From the NCBI GenBank assembly GCA_933207985.1, contig OW240913.1, forward strand, positions 277,250,987 to 277,314,986: a stretch of DNA of 64,000 nt, read 5' to 3'. The stretch is from Pelobates cultripes. Its lineage: Eukaryota; Chordata; Amphibia; Anura; Pelobatidae. This document shows positions 13,695 through 27,010 of the stretch, piece by piece. The notes under the pieces are model-generated. The model was not told the DNA's origin. It worked only from the letters and a program-made list of their open reading frames with translations, and made no database searches. Position 1 is the stretch's first letter. Each line of letters opens with the position of its first letter. The position numbers were made by a program, and so were the translations under genes.

Positions 13695-14035
13695 CACTAT
13701 GGTACTGCCATGGGAAATAGGTTTGAACCCAGAAATGCTGATATTTTATGTCCCTTTTGGGAATAACATTTTATTTTTTCAGGGCATGGCTGGGGTGCAA
13801 ACCTGATTAGGCACTACATTGATGATATAGGTTTTATGGGTAAAGAAGGTGACATTTTTAATTGAAGAATTTATTTTTATTATTATAAGTGGGTTATTTT
13901 AACATTTGATTTTAGTGCTTCTGAAGTTAATTTCTTTTGACTTTAGATTTTTTTATAGAAAACTTTCTTAAACCTGCACCTTTTTGAAACAAGTGGATAT
14001 TAATATTTACATCAAAATAGATAGTGTCAGGCCTG
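13695..14035 (+). pseudogene. Penelope-like element reverse transcriptase relic
   Basis: The translation gives GTAMGNRFEP and, in the next frame, RHYIDDIGFMGKEGD, then LTFDFSASEVNFFDL-like text and KLS.TCTFLKQVDINIY. PLE reverse transcriptases have a GT(A/K)MG..FAP..AN motif followed by a R/WYIDD catalytic motif and F.DL, in this order and at this spacing. Several stops and frameshifts interrupt it. It probably belongs to the same class as the endonuclease at 34.2 kb, but whether it is the same family cannot be told here. Confidence 0.6.
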
Positions 14036-14084
14036 CTTACCTCCCAACGAATATGAATTTATGAATATATTTAGATTTCAATAT

Positions 14085-15352
14085 GTTTGTCTCCAGGAAG
14101 AAAACATTAGAAATTTTAGAAATTAAATTAGCAGGACTATAGGATAATTTAAATGTATCCCATGAACCACTTGCTAAAGGGGGGGGGGGATGTAATAAGA
14201 AAACCTTTAACCCTTAAATAATTAAATAATGTTGATATAGGAAGACTAAATTTTGCTTGAAGTTCATTAAAAGTGTATATTTTCCCTCCATTGTAGAGAT
14301 ATGATATTAAATTAATACCATATGTTTTCCAAGAAGACAAAGAGATATTCTCCAAATACAATGAAACAACTTTGATTGGAGATGCATACGATGTAAAGTT
14401 GCCTCTTCTTTTCCTTTTTTTTTTATTTTTTTTTTTTACAGAGTATATAGAATATCTTTAATCGTTTTAGCTTTAATGTTTAAGTTGTTTAAACAGCATA
14501 TGGGACTCATGTATAAAGTTTAAATCAGGGAAGCCCAAGCCATCTGTTTTAGAGTTCTTTTTAAAACTAAGCCTGGAATCCTCGGTTTTATGTTGTTCCA
14601 CACAAAATTAGAAAATAATGTTTCAAATTGCTTAAGTATATTCTTCGGAACTACTAAGGGGTTAACTCTGAATAAATATATGAATTTAGGAACTAAATAA
14701 GCTTTCCAAAAATAATACGACCCGTCCAAGCTATTTTAATGTTTTTCCATCGATTAAGTGCCAATTTTAAATTATCTAAAAGTTGGTTGTAGTTTACTGA
14801 GTTGATCTCTTCAGTATAGGGACAAATCTTGATACCTAAATAGTCTATTCTTTTATTGGGCCAGTCTACTTGAATTAGACTTTTTTAGGGATTGAAATTG
14901 TATGTCGGTTAAATAAAAGGAAATTACTTGAGTTTTTAGCAAATTTAATTGATGGTTAGAATAAAAGCTGTATATATATATATGATGTTTAAAACACTAG
15001 GGACAGAAATTAATGGTGAAGCACTGATTATGAGTATGTCATTGGCATAGAGGGTGACCAAATGTTCAACCTGCAAATTCCTAATGTATGTTACTACTGA
15101 TTCTATAGACAAGGCATAGAGCATGGGAGCTAGGGGGCAGCCTTGTCTAGTACCATTTTAAATAATAATAAAATTTTCAGAGTTCATAGATAAGCCCTTA
15201 ACTCCAGCGGAAGGGATAGAATAGAGGGCCATGGTATGATTTAGAAAGGCATCAAAGATCCCCAAGGCCAGTAGAGTCTCCTCCAAAAAGTTCCAGTTGA
15301 GTCTATCAAATGCCTTGTCGGCATCTAAGGCCATAATGACTGGCTCTTGCCT
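14085..15352 (-). pseudogene. L1/Tx1-type LINE ORF2 reverse transcriptase relic
   Basis: Read on the minus strand from 15352, the translation gives VIMALDADKAFDRLNWNFL (palm Asp motif), then NGTRQGCPLAPMLYALS and LVTLYANDILI. These are three core reverse transcriptase motifs in L1 order. The catalytic YADD has become YAND. The C-terminal half follows, with AYLVPKFIYLFRVNPL (14520-14729) and LPISTLFNYLRVKGFL (14149-14361). Stops and frameshifts are frequent. The 5' side ends abruptly at 15352 against another repeat, so the element is 5'-truncated. It lies head to head with the PLE relic at 13.7-14.0 kb. Confidence 0.85.
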
Positions 15353-16370
15353 TATGTTTATCCTGTCTTCTGTACACCTCTGTCCTCAGCTTGCTTAATC
15401 GTTTTCCCTGTCTTCTCTACTCCTTTAGACCTTGGCTTGTTATTGACTCTGTGTATTCATTAACCCGGCCATTCTAAGGACCAGTATACAGATTTTTGTT
15501 TGTGTGTTCAGTTGACAGTATTCCTGACAGATAGTAGCCATTATTTTTCATTTCTATGCAGTATACCTAATTATACTATTTCTGACGTTGCCAAGAAGAT
15601 GACCATATGGTTTTTTTTACAACCTAAGGTTTTAAAGTACCAGTTTTTAAATAGAATATGAGGAATGCTTTTTTACACAATTAGCTGAACAAGTCTAATC
15701 ATATAAATGGTGGTTACTACTTTACAAAAACAGAAAGGAGAGAATGATCAAAACAAATTCCACTTCTTTTAAATTATTCATCTAACATAGAGGTTAAAAA
15801 GGTTTTTTTTCAAAACACTGCCATATTTTAAATCATGATGATAATTTCAAAGAACATATTGGAGCTAAACCAAAATTATCTTTTAGGGGTGCCAAAAGTT
15901 TTAAAAAGAAGTTAACTTGTAGTGTTATACCAGTACAAAAGAACAATATATATATTGTTTTCACTTATGTGTTGTTGTTTGGTGCTGGCTAGTTGAGTGC
16001 ACTTACTTGTGTGTGAAAAATTTAATTCATTTAGATGTGATATGTGTTCTTTATTTTCTAAGAACTACATTTTAGATCATTATTTTTCATGAAATTGCCC
16101 TCTAGCTGTGGGAAATTATAATATGCAACACAGTCACTATTGTATCTGACGGTTGCTATTTTCCATTGACTCATGCTTTCCTAAAATGGTCTCTGGACTA
16201 TTTCCTGAAACTTATTAAATAGCCCTTATGAGAAAATGGAAACCAGTTTAAGTAGCACACTGGGGCCACAAGATCAGAAATTGAAGGGTGGAAAATGGTG
16301 CCAAATATAAATTCATTTGTTAGAAGAAGCTTTATATAGGCATGGAGAGAAGAGTGTCATTATGTACCTG

Positions 16371-16402
16371 AGGAAGAGCATGAGGTTGAAACATGTCATG
16401 CT
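16371..16402 (+). ncRNA. Degenerate hammerhead-like motif
   Basis: CTGAGGA is followed by a short hairpin region (GAGCATGAGGTT) and GAAACATGTC. The GAAAC..GTC part fits a two-base-pair stem III and a GTC cleavage triplet. Stem I does not pair well. A run of TTTATTTTATTTATT follows, as other copies are followed by an A/T-rich tail. Confidence 0.4.
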
Positions 16403-18034
16403 AAGTTTAACTTTGTCCATTTATTTTATTTATTAGTCTTTATTTGTTTCTGTGTAATAGTAAATGTGTTAGCACTTTTTGTGCCATAAAATATCCCTTT
16501 TAATATTCTGGGATTTTTTGCTAGATATTTAAAGATAAGCTTACATGTTCCAGGAGACAGATGGGAGGAAACTTATATGAATGCTGTTTAATATAAGCCT
16601 ACTATATTAGACTTGTGTAAAAGATGGTTAACCACTTGGAAAACACTTATCTTACTAAATTTACATGTCATACCATGACTTTTATTCATTTTATATTATA
16701 GGATTGAAATTCGAAGGAATGTTAATGCTGTAGTAATTTTAATATCAATTGTATGCACTTTCACATGTGTTTTGTTTGATATACTGATGGTGATTGTGTT
16801 CCTTTAAAGTACAGCAACAGAAAAAATGTCTACTGCATGGGCTAATTAACTCACACTCCACTTGACTAAAACTCTCATTGGTTCACAACATTCCCATGCC
16901 TGTCCTCCCTAAGCCTAAACTCAACCACTTCATCTTCAAGTAATCATTTACTTTCACATTCCCAAAATCATTTTGTATAGCAATAAAAACAAAAAAAATT
17001 TTAATCTCACTTTATAACCTCAAAGCTTCCTATCTCCCATCTGCCTTCTATTTTTCTTTCACAACCGTCCACCATATATCTACAGGAGATAGAATCCTCT
17101 GTCTTTGATTGATGATTGATGACATATTGTTCTAGTAATTTTTCCACCACTTTAGGTATGTGAAAAGATCTGCCTTATTGCTTAACTTTCTGGTGGCATA
17201 TCATTAACCTGTATGATTTTTAACAATCTCTAATATGTCCTCTTTAATAACTTTGAAATTCTTCACTTCAATAGTGCAAATAGGATAGACTTTCACATAA
17301 TTCAAATATTATTTTCTGCTTGACTGCATTAAACAATGTGAGAAAAAAGGGAGTGTATTCTTTTACTGAAACAGGAATGGAACTAAAAGGATAACACTGT
17401 GAAAATAACTTCCAAAAAACCAAATAATTATCCCCTATCTATGGGACTATGAAAAATAGAATGACAATTTTGCCTTCCAAAAACAGAAAGAAAGAAAAAT
17501 AGTATTCTAAGTTTTTTTGTTATAAATTATTTGAACTTTTTAAACATATAATTTTTTTAGGGTCAGCTGATGATTATTTTAATGAATGTTGCCTTTCACA
17601 TGTGCATATATCAATGTTGTATTGGTTAAAATTAAGTTCATATAAATATATATATATTGTGTTTTTTTTTGTTTTGTTTTGTTATTACCAAACATTCCTC
17701 ATTAAAACAGTGAGGCCCTAGTTTGTTAAGAATTATATAGATTAATATTTAATTGGAAGAGTTTTTAATGACTCTCTTTTTTAGTAGAATAAGAATTAAA
17801 TAACGATCACAAACCTCATAGGAATTAGGCTATTGCCACAACAATGTTTGCACACAATTTATTTAAAAGAAATTAGCAGGTGTCTCCCAGGCCTTTTCAA
17901 AATCCGAAGCAATCTTTTATTGCTTCTTCCAAACTGACTATTTCCACTTCTCTACTCAGGTGGAAAGCAGAGCCAGACTTAAAAATTGGTGCCATGCCTA
18001 TGGCTCTGTAAACATTGCCACACCACAATCTCCC

Positions 18035-18510
18035 ATAAAGGGGAACTATAGTGCCAGGAAAACAAAGTTCTATTCCTAGCATTATAGCTCTTTATAGTGC
18101 CCTTCTCCCTCGCGCCACCTCATAGTGCAGAAGGGGTTAAAAACATCTTCTGTCACTTACCTTATTCCAGCACCGATGTCCCTCAGAGCTGGTTCAACAT
18201 TTGTCTCCACTCCTAGCGTGCATTAGGACTTCCCCAAAGTAAAGCATTGTATAATGCTTTGCAATGGGATTTTGGGTGACGCTGGATGTCCTCATGCATA
18301 GTGTGAGGACGTCTAGCGTCAGATAGGTGACCAAATGTTGCCTAACCATGAAGAAGTCCCTCTAGTGGCTATATGCTAGACATCCACTACAGGTGGAGTT
18401 AACCCAGGCAGGTCATTCGTGCAGTTTTTAATAATAATATAATATAATTATCACTGGAGGGTTAAGTGGACTGGGACTGTGCACCCAGACCACTTCAATG
18501 AGCAATCCCA
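18035..18510. mobile_element. T2/Kolobok-like MITE, degenerate copy
   Basis: The left side reads ATAAAGGGGAACTATAGTGC, a mutated version of the TTAAAGGGACACTATAG end. The right side keeps GTGCACCCAGACCACTTC, the sub-terminal word also found in the copies at 26.0 and 29.2 kb. An inner palindrome around GCTGGATGTCCTCA and TGAGGACGTCTAGCG lies at 18280-18320. The right terminus is eroded. Confidence 0.6.
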
Positions 18511-19275
18511 ACTCACATAGCACACAGTAATTGTAATCTTGTACAGATTTAAGAACCATTACCATATAGTAATTCATGCAGAATTAAATGCAAAGTGATT
18601 CAGCAGAAAAGTGTAGTGAGCGAACTGGGAACTTCAGATATTTTCAGATATGTTCAGATATTTTTTTTATCAAAACTATGCAACTTCTACAGTTGCAAGT
18701 TCCTTTTAAATCAGTATTCAGGGAAAGGTTCCCTAAATGCTTACACCATAAGCTAGATCCTTTTGGCAGAGTAAGGCTTTACTCTGCTTACTAAATAGTC
18801 ATTCTTCATTGGGGTCTATGAGAACATTGCTATTCAGTACACAGAATAAACCCTTATACTGCAAAGAGAATTTATGTGAAAAATACATGTGATAAATGTA
18901 CCTGACCTTTAAATTCCCTGCTGTCTTTTTTTTCTGCTAAATCTCTGACAAACATACTCCACTTCCTACCTCTGGCATAATTTAATTATGCACAATCCTA
19001 ATCTCATCAGATGGTTAAATATGAAGTTTGAGCACTGATGACTTACCAGAAATTAAATAAAATGCAGAAAAAACATATAACGCTCATATAACCAAAATAA
19101 AAAGTAGATCTGGTTCAGCCTTTCACAGAGTGATATTCCCCATCCCAATTGCTGCATACTCTAACCAGATCTTCCACATCAACTTATTGCATATCCATAT
19201 ACTCGTATAGCTATGTACCCATTTTTGGAAAACCCTTTAAATAAACACTCCAAGCCTCAAAACCTCTACAGACTG

Positions 19276-19276
<1 letters not shown>

Positions 19277-19322
<46 letters not shown>
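19277..19322. repeat. (AAT)n microsatellite
   Basis: An almost pure AAT trinucleotide run of about 45 bp. Confidence 0.95.
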
Positions 19323-19324
<2 letters not shown>

Positions 19325-20879
19325 TGGAGGATGGGCAAGAGCAGGGAGCATAGGTTCATGATAACAGACTAGCTTCAACTGAGAGTTCTTTGGCCAAAAG
19401 CATGTGTTTTGTGGTAGTCCTTGGACTGCTGGACTTCTTTCAGCAGAAAATATGTCATGTTATCCATGTTATAGAGAAGCTCTGTGGTGGCATTGGGCTG
19501 GGTAGAATTAAGGCCTATAGAAAGGCCTATAGAGTATAGAGTAACCAAGATTTTTCTGAAACCTGGGAATTTGGGACACCCTATCTGTATGTAAGCTACT
19601 TTTCAGGGACCTGAATTTGGTGGATTGGAACATGTCAGGATAAAGGGACTGAGGGGAGTCTTTAAAAGTATTTCTCAAGGTGTATGTTTCTGATCTGGAA
19701 AACACATCACCAGTAGTAATGCCCTGGGAGAGATAAAAACAACCTTATTTTTCATTTGACAACTTTATGGATGGATAACCTTGAATAGATGTTTGATGTA
19801 TGAGAGAATGGTACAGTGTAGATTCAGTTTTGTATGCCTTTTCTTGAGATGAATATTGTAGATATTATCTTGTATTGTACCCATTTTGGTCACAAAGTGT
19901 TGGAACTTTCAGCTGAACATATGCATGATAGATTGCCTATGGTGTAAGTGGCTTGTATGTTCCATTATGGCTCTAATGTGACCTACAAGTGTAGAGATAT
20001 AGTCACAGAAAACCCCTATGTCTGCAAGGGGCTGTTTTAAACCACACAAAGGTATCTTAATGTCCCCATTGGATAATAAGGTAGATTTTTCCTCATGCTA
20101 GTACTTGCACTTGTTATGCAGCCATCTACCACAAAAAAAAGCAATTCCATGGCTTCAAGGGAAGAGTTTTCGAAGGATGAAGAAGCCCCCAATTTGACTC
20201 AACAATCATATTAAATTGAGGTGTTTCACTAAGTATCTTCTATTCCCAGTGGCAATGAAAAATTATGTTTTTTGATTGCCTCCTCATCTCCTGCTATATA
20301 TCCATATATTTATCTTGTTATTCTTTGCAGGAATATTCCTAGGAGATATACCATGCAGCTTGATTAACGTTTGTCCCACCATTTTTATGTGACCATTATT
20401 TGAGTAAGTTATCGAAGACAATAGATTTAATTATATCAATATATTAATTTAAAGCATATATCTAACTGTTGTGAACCCATCGTGCTTTATCACACAAACA
20501 CACATCTCTTAGAAAGTAGCAGACTAATGATTTAGTGCCAAAAAGCATACCAGAGAAAGAAAGCCTAAAAGTATTAGTCTGAACTGAGGTTAACAACATT
20601 CTAGGTTATATTAAACATTGTTTCTTAAAGTAACATTTTCTCATGATTGACTGACATCTACTGGACATCTAGTGACCTTAACTCAAATGCATATTTTGTT
20701 TATATGAAACAGAAATGTCACCAAGAAAATATAATTAGGTAAGTTGCTTGGTTGCATCTTCACTTAAAAATCCAAATAGTTTCAAATGAAAATGTTGATT
20801 GCAAATGTTAAAATGTTATAGACAAGCAAATTATCTTTCCACGTTAAAAACAAGAAACTAATGTCACAGTTTTAAATAG

Positions 20880-21800
20880 TAATAAAAGGAATCTATAGTG
20901 TGTCCATAGTTCCCTATAGGGGGTAACCCTTACATATAGATAAAAAAGAATTGGGCAGATGATCCCAGGCACAATAGGCTATGGGAGCACCCGAAGAAAG
21001 GGATCTATGGGTCTGCACTTGTAAATATTTAAAATAAAAAATCTTTATTATAGGGTACGAATTCCCCAAAATGAAAGGAAACTTAAAAAACCATCACTTC
21101 TAAACTAAACACACAGGAAGTGATTCAAAATAGAGGCAGTGTAATATCAAGGGAATCTAGATATATACGGGGAGTCAAAATAATGGTTAAGAGATATCTA
21201 TAATTTGTAATGACTCTCTTGTTGTATATCCCTAACTGAGTACTATTCCCTCGAAAAAAGAAGGATCCCAGCGTTGTTGATCGCTCTACTATATATGTAA
21301 AATGATAGATACTGAATGGAATGCTCGTGATATAGAGCTTGAACAATACTCAGAATTGATCTATATAGAATTGTTACAGTTAATTGCTGTCAAAGACTAT
21401 AGACCTAGAGTAAATGTTCTGTCCAATAATATAAACTTAAAAGGAACTGCTTAGCTCATTAGTGTGAAGTAGATACAAAAAGACTCTACTTAGGAACAGG
21501 TGGACACAGAAATGTGTAAACCGAATTGCTACAAAACACTCTGAGACAAGTTGACTCAGAGGATATATAAAAAATGCAACTGTATCTTTTAGTTACTATA
21601 TAAACAGACAAATACAAAGTATCCCTACTTAGAAGGGAGACAGATACCAAAGGAGCACAGACTAGTCTAGTCCAAAAGTCCCTGAAAGTGTAATTGCCTC
21701 AAAAGATTTAAATAGTACAACAGTATCTCAATATAGTCGTAAAGAGCGATTGCTAATGTAACTTCTAAATCAAAGGAATTCAAAGGAATTCTTTTTTAGT
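20880..21800 (-). repeat. Unclassified interspersed repeat with polyadenylation-like tail
   Basis: The minus strand has AATAAAGATTTTTTATT near 21040, followed by a higher-complexity tail (GTGCAGACCCATAGATCC, TCGGGTGCTCCCATAGCC) up to about 20930. The layout (A/T-rich body, AATAAA, 60-100 bp unique tail) resembles the retroelement tails at 33.1, 37.2 and 48.0 kb. No protein motif or hammerhead core was found, so the class is open. Confidence 0.3.
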
Positions 21801-21853
21801 TTTAAATAGTACAATCAGTATAATGAAATACTAGTAGTGATTTTTTAATAATT

Positions 21854-21932
21854 TTAAAGGAGCATGCCAAGTACCATAACCACTGAAGCTTGCTGTAGCA
21901 GTTATGGTGCCAGGTGTTTACCCCTCACCTCT
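21854..21932. mobile_element. Short T2-like MITE, hairpin form
   Basis: TTAAAGGAGCATGCCAAGTA starts a copy with the inner hairpin CCATAACCACTG / CAGTTATGG. It is close to the solo MITE at 37597-37693. The right TTAA end is missing. Confidence 0.6.
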
Positions 21933-22632
21933 ATTCACAAATTAAAAGGCTTTTGGTATCTCAAGAATCACGAGTCATCAGCAGTTTGTCCAAACTTGGG
22001 GAAAAAAAGATGGAGCAGTAACAGATCTATATTTATATAGATATCATAGCTATTTATATATTTAATACAATATAATATATAAATGTAAATTTTTACTCCT
22101 CTTCCTCTTTATTCCTCTGTTAGTTGACACTTCACTATGTGAACCAAATGACATGGGAATAAGTGTATTGCAAAATATATGCATCATATTTAAGTTTTAC
22201 AGTACAGTCATTGGCCAGTTTTTGTGACATTTTGGTTTCTCTGAAGCCTTTTTTCCCAAAATGATTGCATTGGTGAAATTCATTTGAATCAAAATACTAC
22301 ATGAATGAAAGCTGAATCAAAACATTTTTTTTTTCAAAAACAAATCAATTCAATTCAAAAGTCTAATGATAATCCTCAAGTCAAGCATGGTTTCAGTTCA
22401 GCTACTCAGCGACCTTAAATTTGAAGTCTCTTTGAATATTCACTTTAGATCCCTGTGTATTTCTCTACTTTATATTTGTAATATTAGTTATACAAAGATA
22501 AATGAGATACATTCTCATTTTCGTTCTTCTATAAATAGATATTGATTAAAGAGGTGCTTGGATATGCTTATTTAGAAGATTTAGGCCTCAATTTAAAAAA
22601 AAAAAAAAATAACATAAAATAAGCAGCCGCTT

Positions 22633-22945
22633 AGTAGATAATTCCCTAATTTCCACGGTATTAGGGAGCTATCTATCAAAAGGCTGAAAGACCTAAATTG
22701 GTCTTTCAGCCTCATTTACTAATACTAAGTAAAGAAAATTCCAAAGAACTTTCCCACGCTGTGTAAAATGACACAGAGCACTCTGATTGGTGGATTAAGT
22801 AACCAATCAGCGTGTTATCAGTCAAATTACACAGCGTGGGAAAATTCTAAAGAACTTTCCCGCGCTTTGTAAAATGACACAGAACACTCTGATTGGTTGG
22901 CTTGAAATCCAGCAATCAGAGTGCTCTGTGTCATTTGGAGATTTG
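22633..22945. repeat. Hairpin cassette repeat with direct and inverted copies
   Basis: The left 105 bp make consecutive hairpins (AGATAATTCCCTAAT with ATTAGGGAGCTATCT; CTGAAAGACC with GGTCTTTCAG) and closely resemble the arms of the palindrome at 55.59 and 56.72 kb. Two direct copies of an approx. 55-bp unit (AAAGAACTTTCCC...CTCTGATTGGT) follow at about 22742 and 22848. An inverted copy (CAATCAGAGTGCTCTGTG) comes at 22915. It is probably a fragment of a fold-back DNA element. Confidence 0.6.
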
Positions 22946-23278
22946 CTTTGGTCCAAATTGCAATTCATCCAATCAGCCAACTGGTAGATTAGTTGAATTC
23001 CTTAACCCTGATCTAAAATGTAACTTAATCAACTGCTCCCAAATAAGTTTTCAGGACCAAAATTCAGCAAAACCAAACAAATATTGAACCACAATTCAGG
23101 CATCTCAAACATTTTTATGTTTAGCGAAGACAAATTTTCTTGCCGTGCATTAGTCTTTTAATTTGATCCTGATTATTCTGTCCTCTCTTGTAACAGAATT
23201 CCCTGAATCAACCCTTGTTTCTATTTAGATCAATGTTTGATTACCAAATTTAAATATATATCACAAAACCTTTTTCTT

Positions 23279-24460
23279 GGGGGTGGGGCCTGATTGTCAT
23301 GGAGGGAAGACGTGCCTTGCTGGAGCTCCTCACTATTCTAAGTTAATAAGGCATTTCTTGACCACAAACAACCCTAAACCGAGACCTTAAGTGACTGACC
23401 AGCCCACAGTCCCCATGGTAAACCAGTGATGCGGCCCATGAGCGACAGCAGACGGCCAATTGTACGGCCTGGCGAGTGACAGGTGGGAGAGGCGGCTGAT
23501 CTCCTGGTCTGGAGCTACCTGATGACCGACTGCTACAAGTGGGCACCATGCAATCCCCCTCCCTTGGACCGGTGAGGGTAATCCCAATCCACCCCTGGGG
23601 GTCCCACTCAACATGGCGGTAACAACAGGGAGGTTAGCAGGAGAGATGAGAGGCGCACCAAAGATGGCAGAGGCCACGCAGTCCTCAGACAGCCATGAGG
23701 TGCAACACGACCATGTGTCCAACCTGGACCAAATATTTCAAAACTTCTGGCTCAAGTTGGAGCACAGACTGCAACAAAGTGACCTATTACCGTCGGAAAG
23801 CCACTCACCCTGACAGCCACCACCCGACCCTCAGCAACAGCGTGCAGCTCCAGCGAGGAAAAAAGCCACAAGATGGCAGCGGAGGGTCAAACACGCACTT
23901 CTCCCACGCAAGGCAGCAAAACAGAGGGAACCAATGAGACCGAGCACAAGACCTCCTTAAGCAGCCACCACATCAGGGGTGACTACACTCCAGCCACACG
24001 GTCCAGCCAGCCGACCCCAAACACACCCGATTGATCACCGCACCGCAAAGCGGCACCACGGGAATCCGCAGCGGGGCTCTACACATAATATGACAGCCAC
24101 ACACACAAATGCCACATACAGGGCCACACATAACAAAATAGGCAGACTACTCACATAATACAACCCATATATAAACAACTGCACTAACACCTTCTGCCCC
24201 ACACAAACATGCACACAATACCACAAACAGCCCACATTCTCCAAAAAAAACTACAAGCCAACAATACTATAAACAACAATTCAAACACAACAATACACAA
24301 AGTCCATGTTTACACTCAAACCACATACATGTCACACACATACATTACACCCACAATACATACAACCCATGCACATACACACATATAAAATCACACAAAG
24401 CATGCACCACATCCATTTATAACACAAGACGATTTCCTCAACATACATAAATGTTAGTTT
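23279..24460 (+). mobile_element. L1-type LINE 5' end (second copy)
   Basis: It opens with GGGGGTGGGGCCTGATTG, matching the starts of the copies at 8.97 and 59.99 kb. The leader is GC-rich and contains ATGGCGG and AAGATGGCAG words at 23612-23670. After 24000 the sequence becomes strongly CA/ACA-rich. I see no intact ORF1 and no reverse transcriptase. The right boundary is judged from the end of the CACA-rich text. Confidence 0.5.
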
Positions 24461-25148
24461 AAACAAATAGGGCTGACACCATAGGGGAACTGAAAGTTTT
24501 GCTTTGGCACAGTGCTACCAAGAGGTTGCCTACCGCTAGATCAGATTCTTATTGATAATGTAAAGATGTAATTCATTTGTTATGAATCCACAGTTAGTCA
24601 CTTCCTTTGATATAAGGTTCATTCCTGGGGTTGTCTGTTACCTGAATACTCTGTGATGTCTATGCTTGTGGATTTTATAGACCATAAGTCTGTACTATTA
24701 AGCCACCTTTTTACTTATTTGACCAAATAACAATGCCTTATATTATTTTAATGATAAAGTGTATTATAGTGTCTGAGTCCCCTAATGGCATCCTTTCTTT
24801 CAGTGTTAAACCATTTCTAAATGTTTTAATACCTAGCATCCCATTCCATCAGTGGTGCTTAAGCTAACAAGCAAGCATTAGCCTAAGCAGAAATGGGTGG
24901 CTGTATGTTGCTGAGAGCTTCAGCTGACCACTTTTAGCCTATCACAGTACCCATTGCTGGTATGGATTGATATGGCTACAAGGAAGTGTGTAATCTCTAC
25001 CTTAACCATCCCTCCAGTAGGATGTTTAGAACATGGCTTAACACTGAAGATTTCCTTGAATTACAGAGGGAAATACACTGTATGTATCATGTATTTAGTA
25101 TATATTTACATCAGAACAAAAATACAACATTTTAACATATATAAATAG

Positions 25149-25172
25149 GTGTGTGTGTGTGTGTGTGTGTGT
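25149..25172. repeat. (GT)n microsatellite
   Basis: A pure GT run of about 24 bp. Confidence 0.95.
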
Positions 25173-25869
25173 TGAAAAGCAACAAAAATAATAACACACT
25201 TAGCACTTTCTACTAAAAATGACATGTGTTTTCTGCTCTGACAAGTACTTGAGCTGACAATGAAGTTAAATGAAAGTTTGCTTGCTTCCAGCTTGGTGAA
25301 TTATTAATATTGTTATAAATAATGCACACTGGATGGCTTTCGCAATAGTTTTTAAACACCAGAGAATGTATTTATAATAAATATTTTTAGATATTTACAG
25401 CACTTCAAAAAAGGGCTATGCATATTATGTTAACAGGCATTTAAAGCATACAGTTCTTTAAAACACATATTAATTTTAAAACAAGCCTAAAGAGTACAAC
25501 ATGAACTATTCATAAATTATTTTTAAGTAGAAAAATATAACACATATTAACATTTTTACATTTTATTCTTTTATATTTTTGCTAATTAATATAGAGATTG
25601 TTTTTTATAAATTTCATCCATCCTTTTCTTTCCATAGGGAAATATTATGATTTACAGGAGTTTGTACCCGTTTGTTTTGGAAGGATTAATAATATACATG
25701 GTGCTTCAACCACGGAATGATGATATTACGGAACTCCAGAGATGAAAGAGGAAATATTTTTTTCATAATGTGCACATTGTAGTACCTTGTACTTAGTAGA
25801 TCATGCACATGAGAAAGTATAGTGTGCACACAAGATAGCTTTTGTGTGTGATATAATTAGCTGGTGTGC

Positions 25870-26005
25870 ACTATCTACTATGCCATTATTGGTAGGTCTG
25901 GTGGACTTTACCACCATGTTGTAGCCCAGTGAGTCACCCGACCAGGGTGAGGCAGCAGTGAATGAAGTAGGTACTTAAAGAATTGGGTACAGTCCCCGCT
26001 GCCCA
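25870..26005. repeat. Interspersed repeat fragment
   Basis: The words GACTTTACCACCATGTTG, AGCCCAGTGAG and GTCCCCGCTGCCCACAATATAG recur in altered form at 32730-32840. The two stretches are therefore copies of one dispersed repeat of unknown class. Confidence 0.4.
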
Positions 26006-26024
26006 CAATATAGTTATTACTAGA

Positions 26025-26242
26025 TTAAAGGACCACTATAGTGCCAGGAAAACATACTCGTGCCCTGAGGGTGCCCGAGACAGCCACTAGAGGATTTGGA
26101 GGCTGGATTAACCCATTTATAAACATAGCAGTTTCTCTGAAACTGCTATGTTTATAAAAAAAGGGGTTAATCATAGAGGGACCTGGCACCCAGACCACTT
26201 CATTAAGCGTAAGTGGTCTGGGTGCCTAGAGTGGTCCTTTAA
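26025..26242. mobile_element. T2/Kolobok-like MITE, short complete copy
   Basis: It begins TTAAAGGACCACTATAGTG and ends CTAGAGTGGTCCTTTAA, with perfect TTAA borders and inverted ends. A central hairpin pairs AACATAGCAGTTTC with GAAACTGCTATGTT. The right half carries AAGTGGTCTGGGTGC. Its length of 218 bp and lack of coding sequence make it non-autonomous. Confidence 0.85.
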
Positions 26243-26844
26243 TTAGTTACTAGATTGTCTGTATGAGATAACTAAATCATGAATGCAAGATACAGCAGAC
26301 ATCCGATTTAAAAAAATATATTTTATGTGACACCCCTGGGGCTCTGTGTAATATAGAATATTGGAATTGTTTACTAAAGTAAAAAAAAGGTGAAACTGCA
26401 AAGTGGGTAGTGTTTACAGTCTTGTGTATGACTCCCTTCATGACAAGCCTTTTCTACTGTATTTTAATGCTTTGTATTTAAGTGCACCTAGACCTATTAT
26501 TGTTTTTAAAGGACAGATAAGTGTCTTTTTGTTGGTCTGCTTTGGAATTAGGAATGGATCCACAGGGGTTGGAGAGTTTGTGATTTATCCATGTAGTCTA
26601 GGAAATTGAAATAAGATCATTTCCCTAAACTATGAACTGGTTATATTATTATTATTTCGAATTCAAGCCAAATTATTTAAAAGTCTCCAAAACCAAAATT
26701 ATAATAAGAGCCAGTTTCATTCATAATAAGAGTAAGTTTCACTCTGGAAAAGAGAAGCAAAATTTTACTGCCAATGGTAAAGTTGAAAGTTGAATGAGAA
26801 TATTTTTCATCAATCTTTCCTACTGCACCAGAATCCCTGATTAC

Positions 26845-27010
26845 AAAGACTGTTAGGGCTATTCACTAAAATAACAATTGTCAGGAATTCAAAATGAATT
26901 TCAAATTTAAGGCCAACATAGCCAAAGTGGAAGAATAGCCAACTTGGAGATTTTTGTAGGTTGGTTAATTTGGCTTTAAATTTGAAATTTGCTTCAATTA
27001 AATTCACTTT
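26845..27010. repeat. Palindromic repeat fragment
   Basis: GCTATTCACTAAAATAAC and AATTTCAAATTTAAGGCC pair with GGCTTTAAATTTGAAATT further right. A related start (GTTATTCACTAAAGTGAG) occurs at 28201, so this is a dispersed repeat. The following 27010-27330 stretch has an open frame of 87 codons without recognisable homology, and I do not call it a gene. Confidence 0.4.

Noticed and set aside
19320..20230. Long stretch of non-repetitive, mRNA-like composition, considered as a processed pseudogene
   Set aside because: No frame on either strand gives a protein I recognise, and there is no poly(A) tail or target duplication that I can see.
22736..22935. Regularly spaced repeats that could suggest a CRISPR-like array
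   Set aside because: Only two direct copies and one inverted copy are present, with no equal unique spacers, and the host is a eukaryote. It fits a fold-back repeat.
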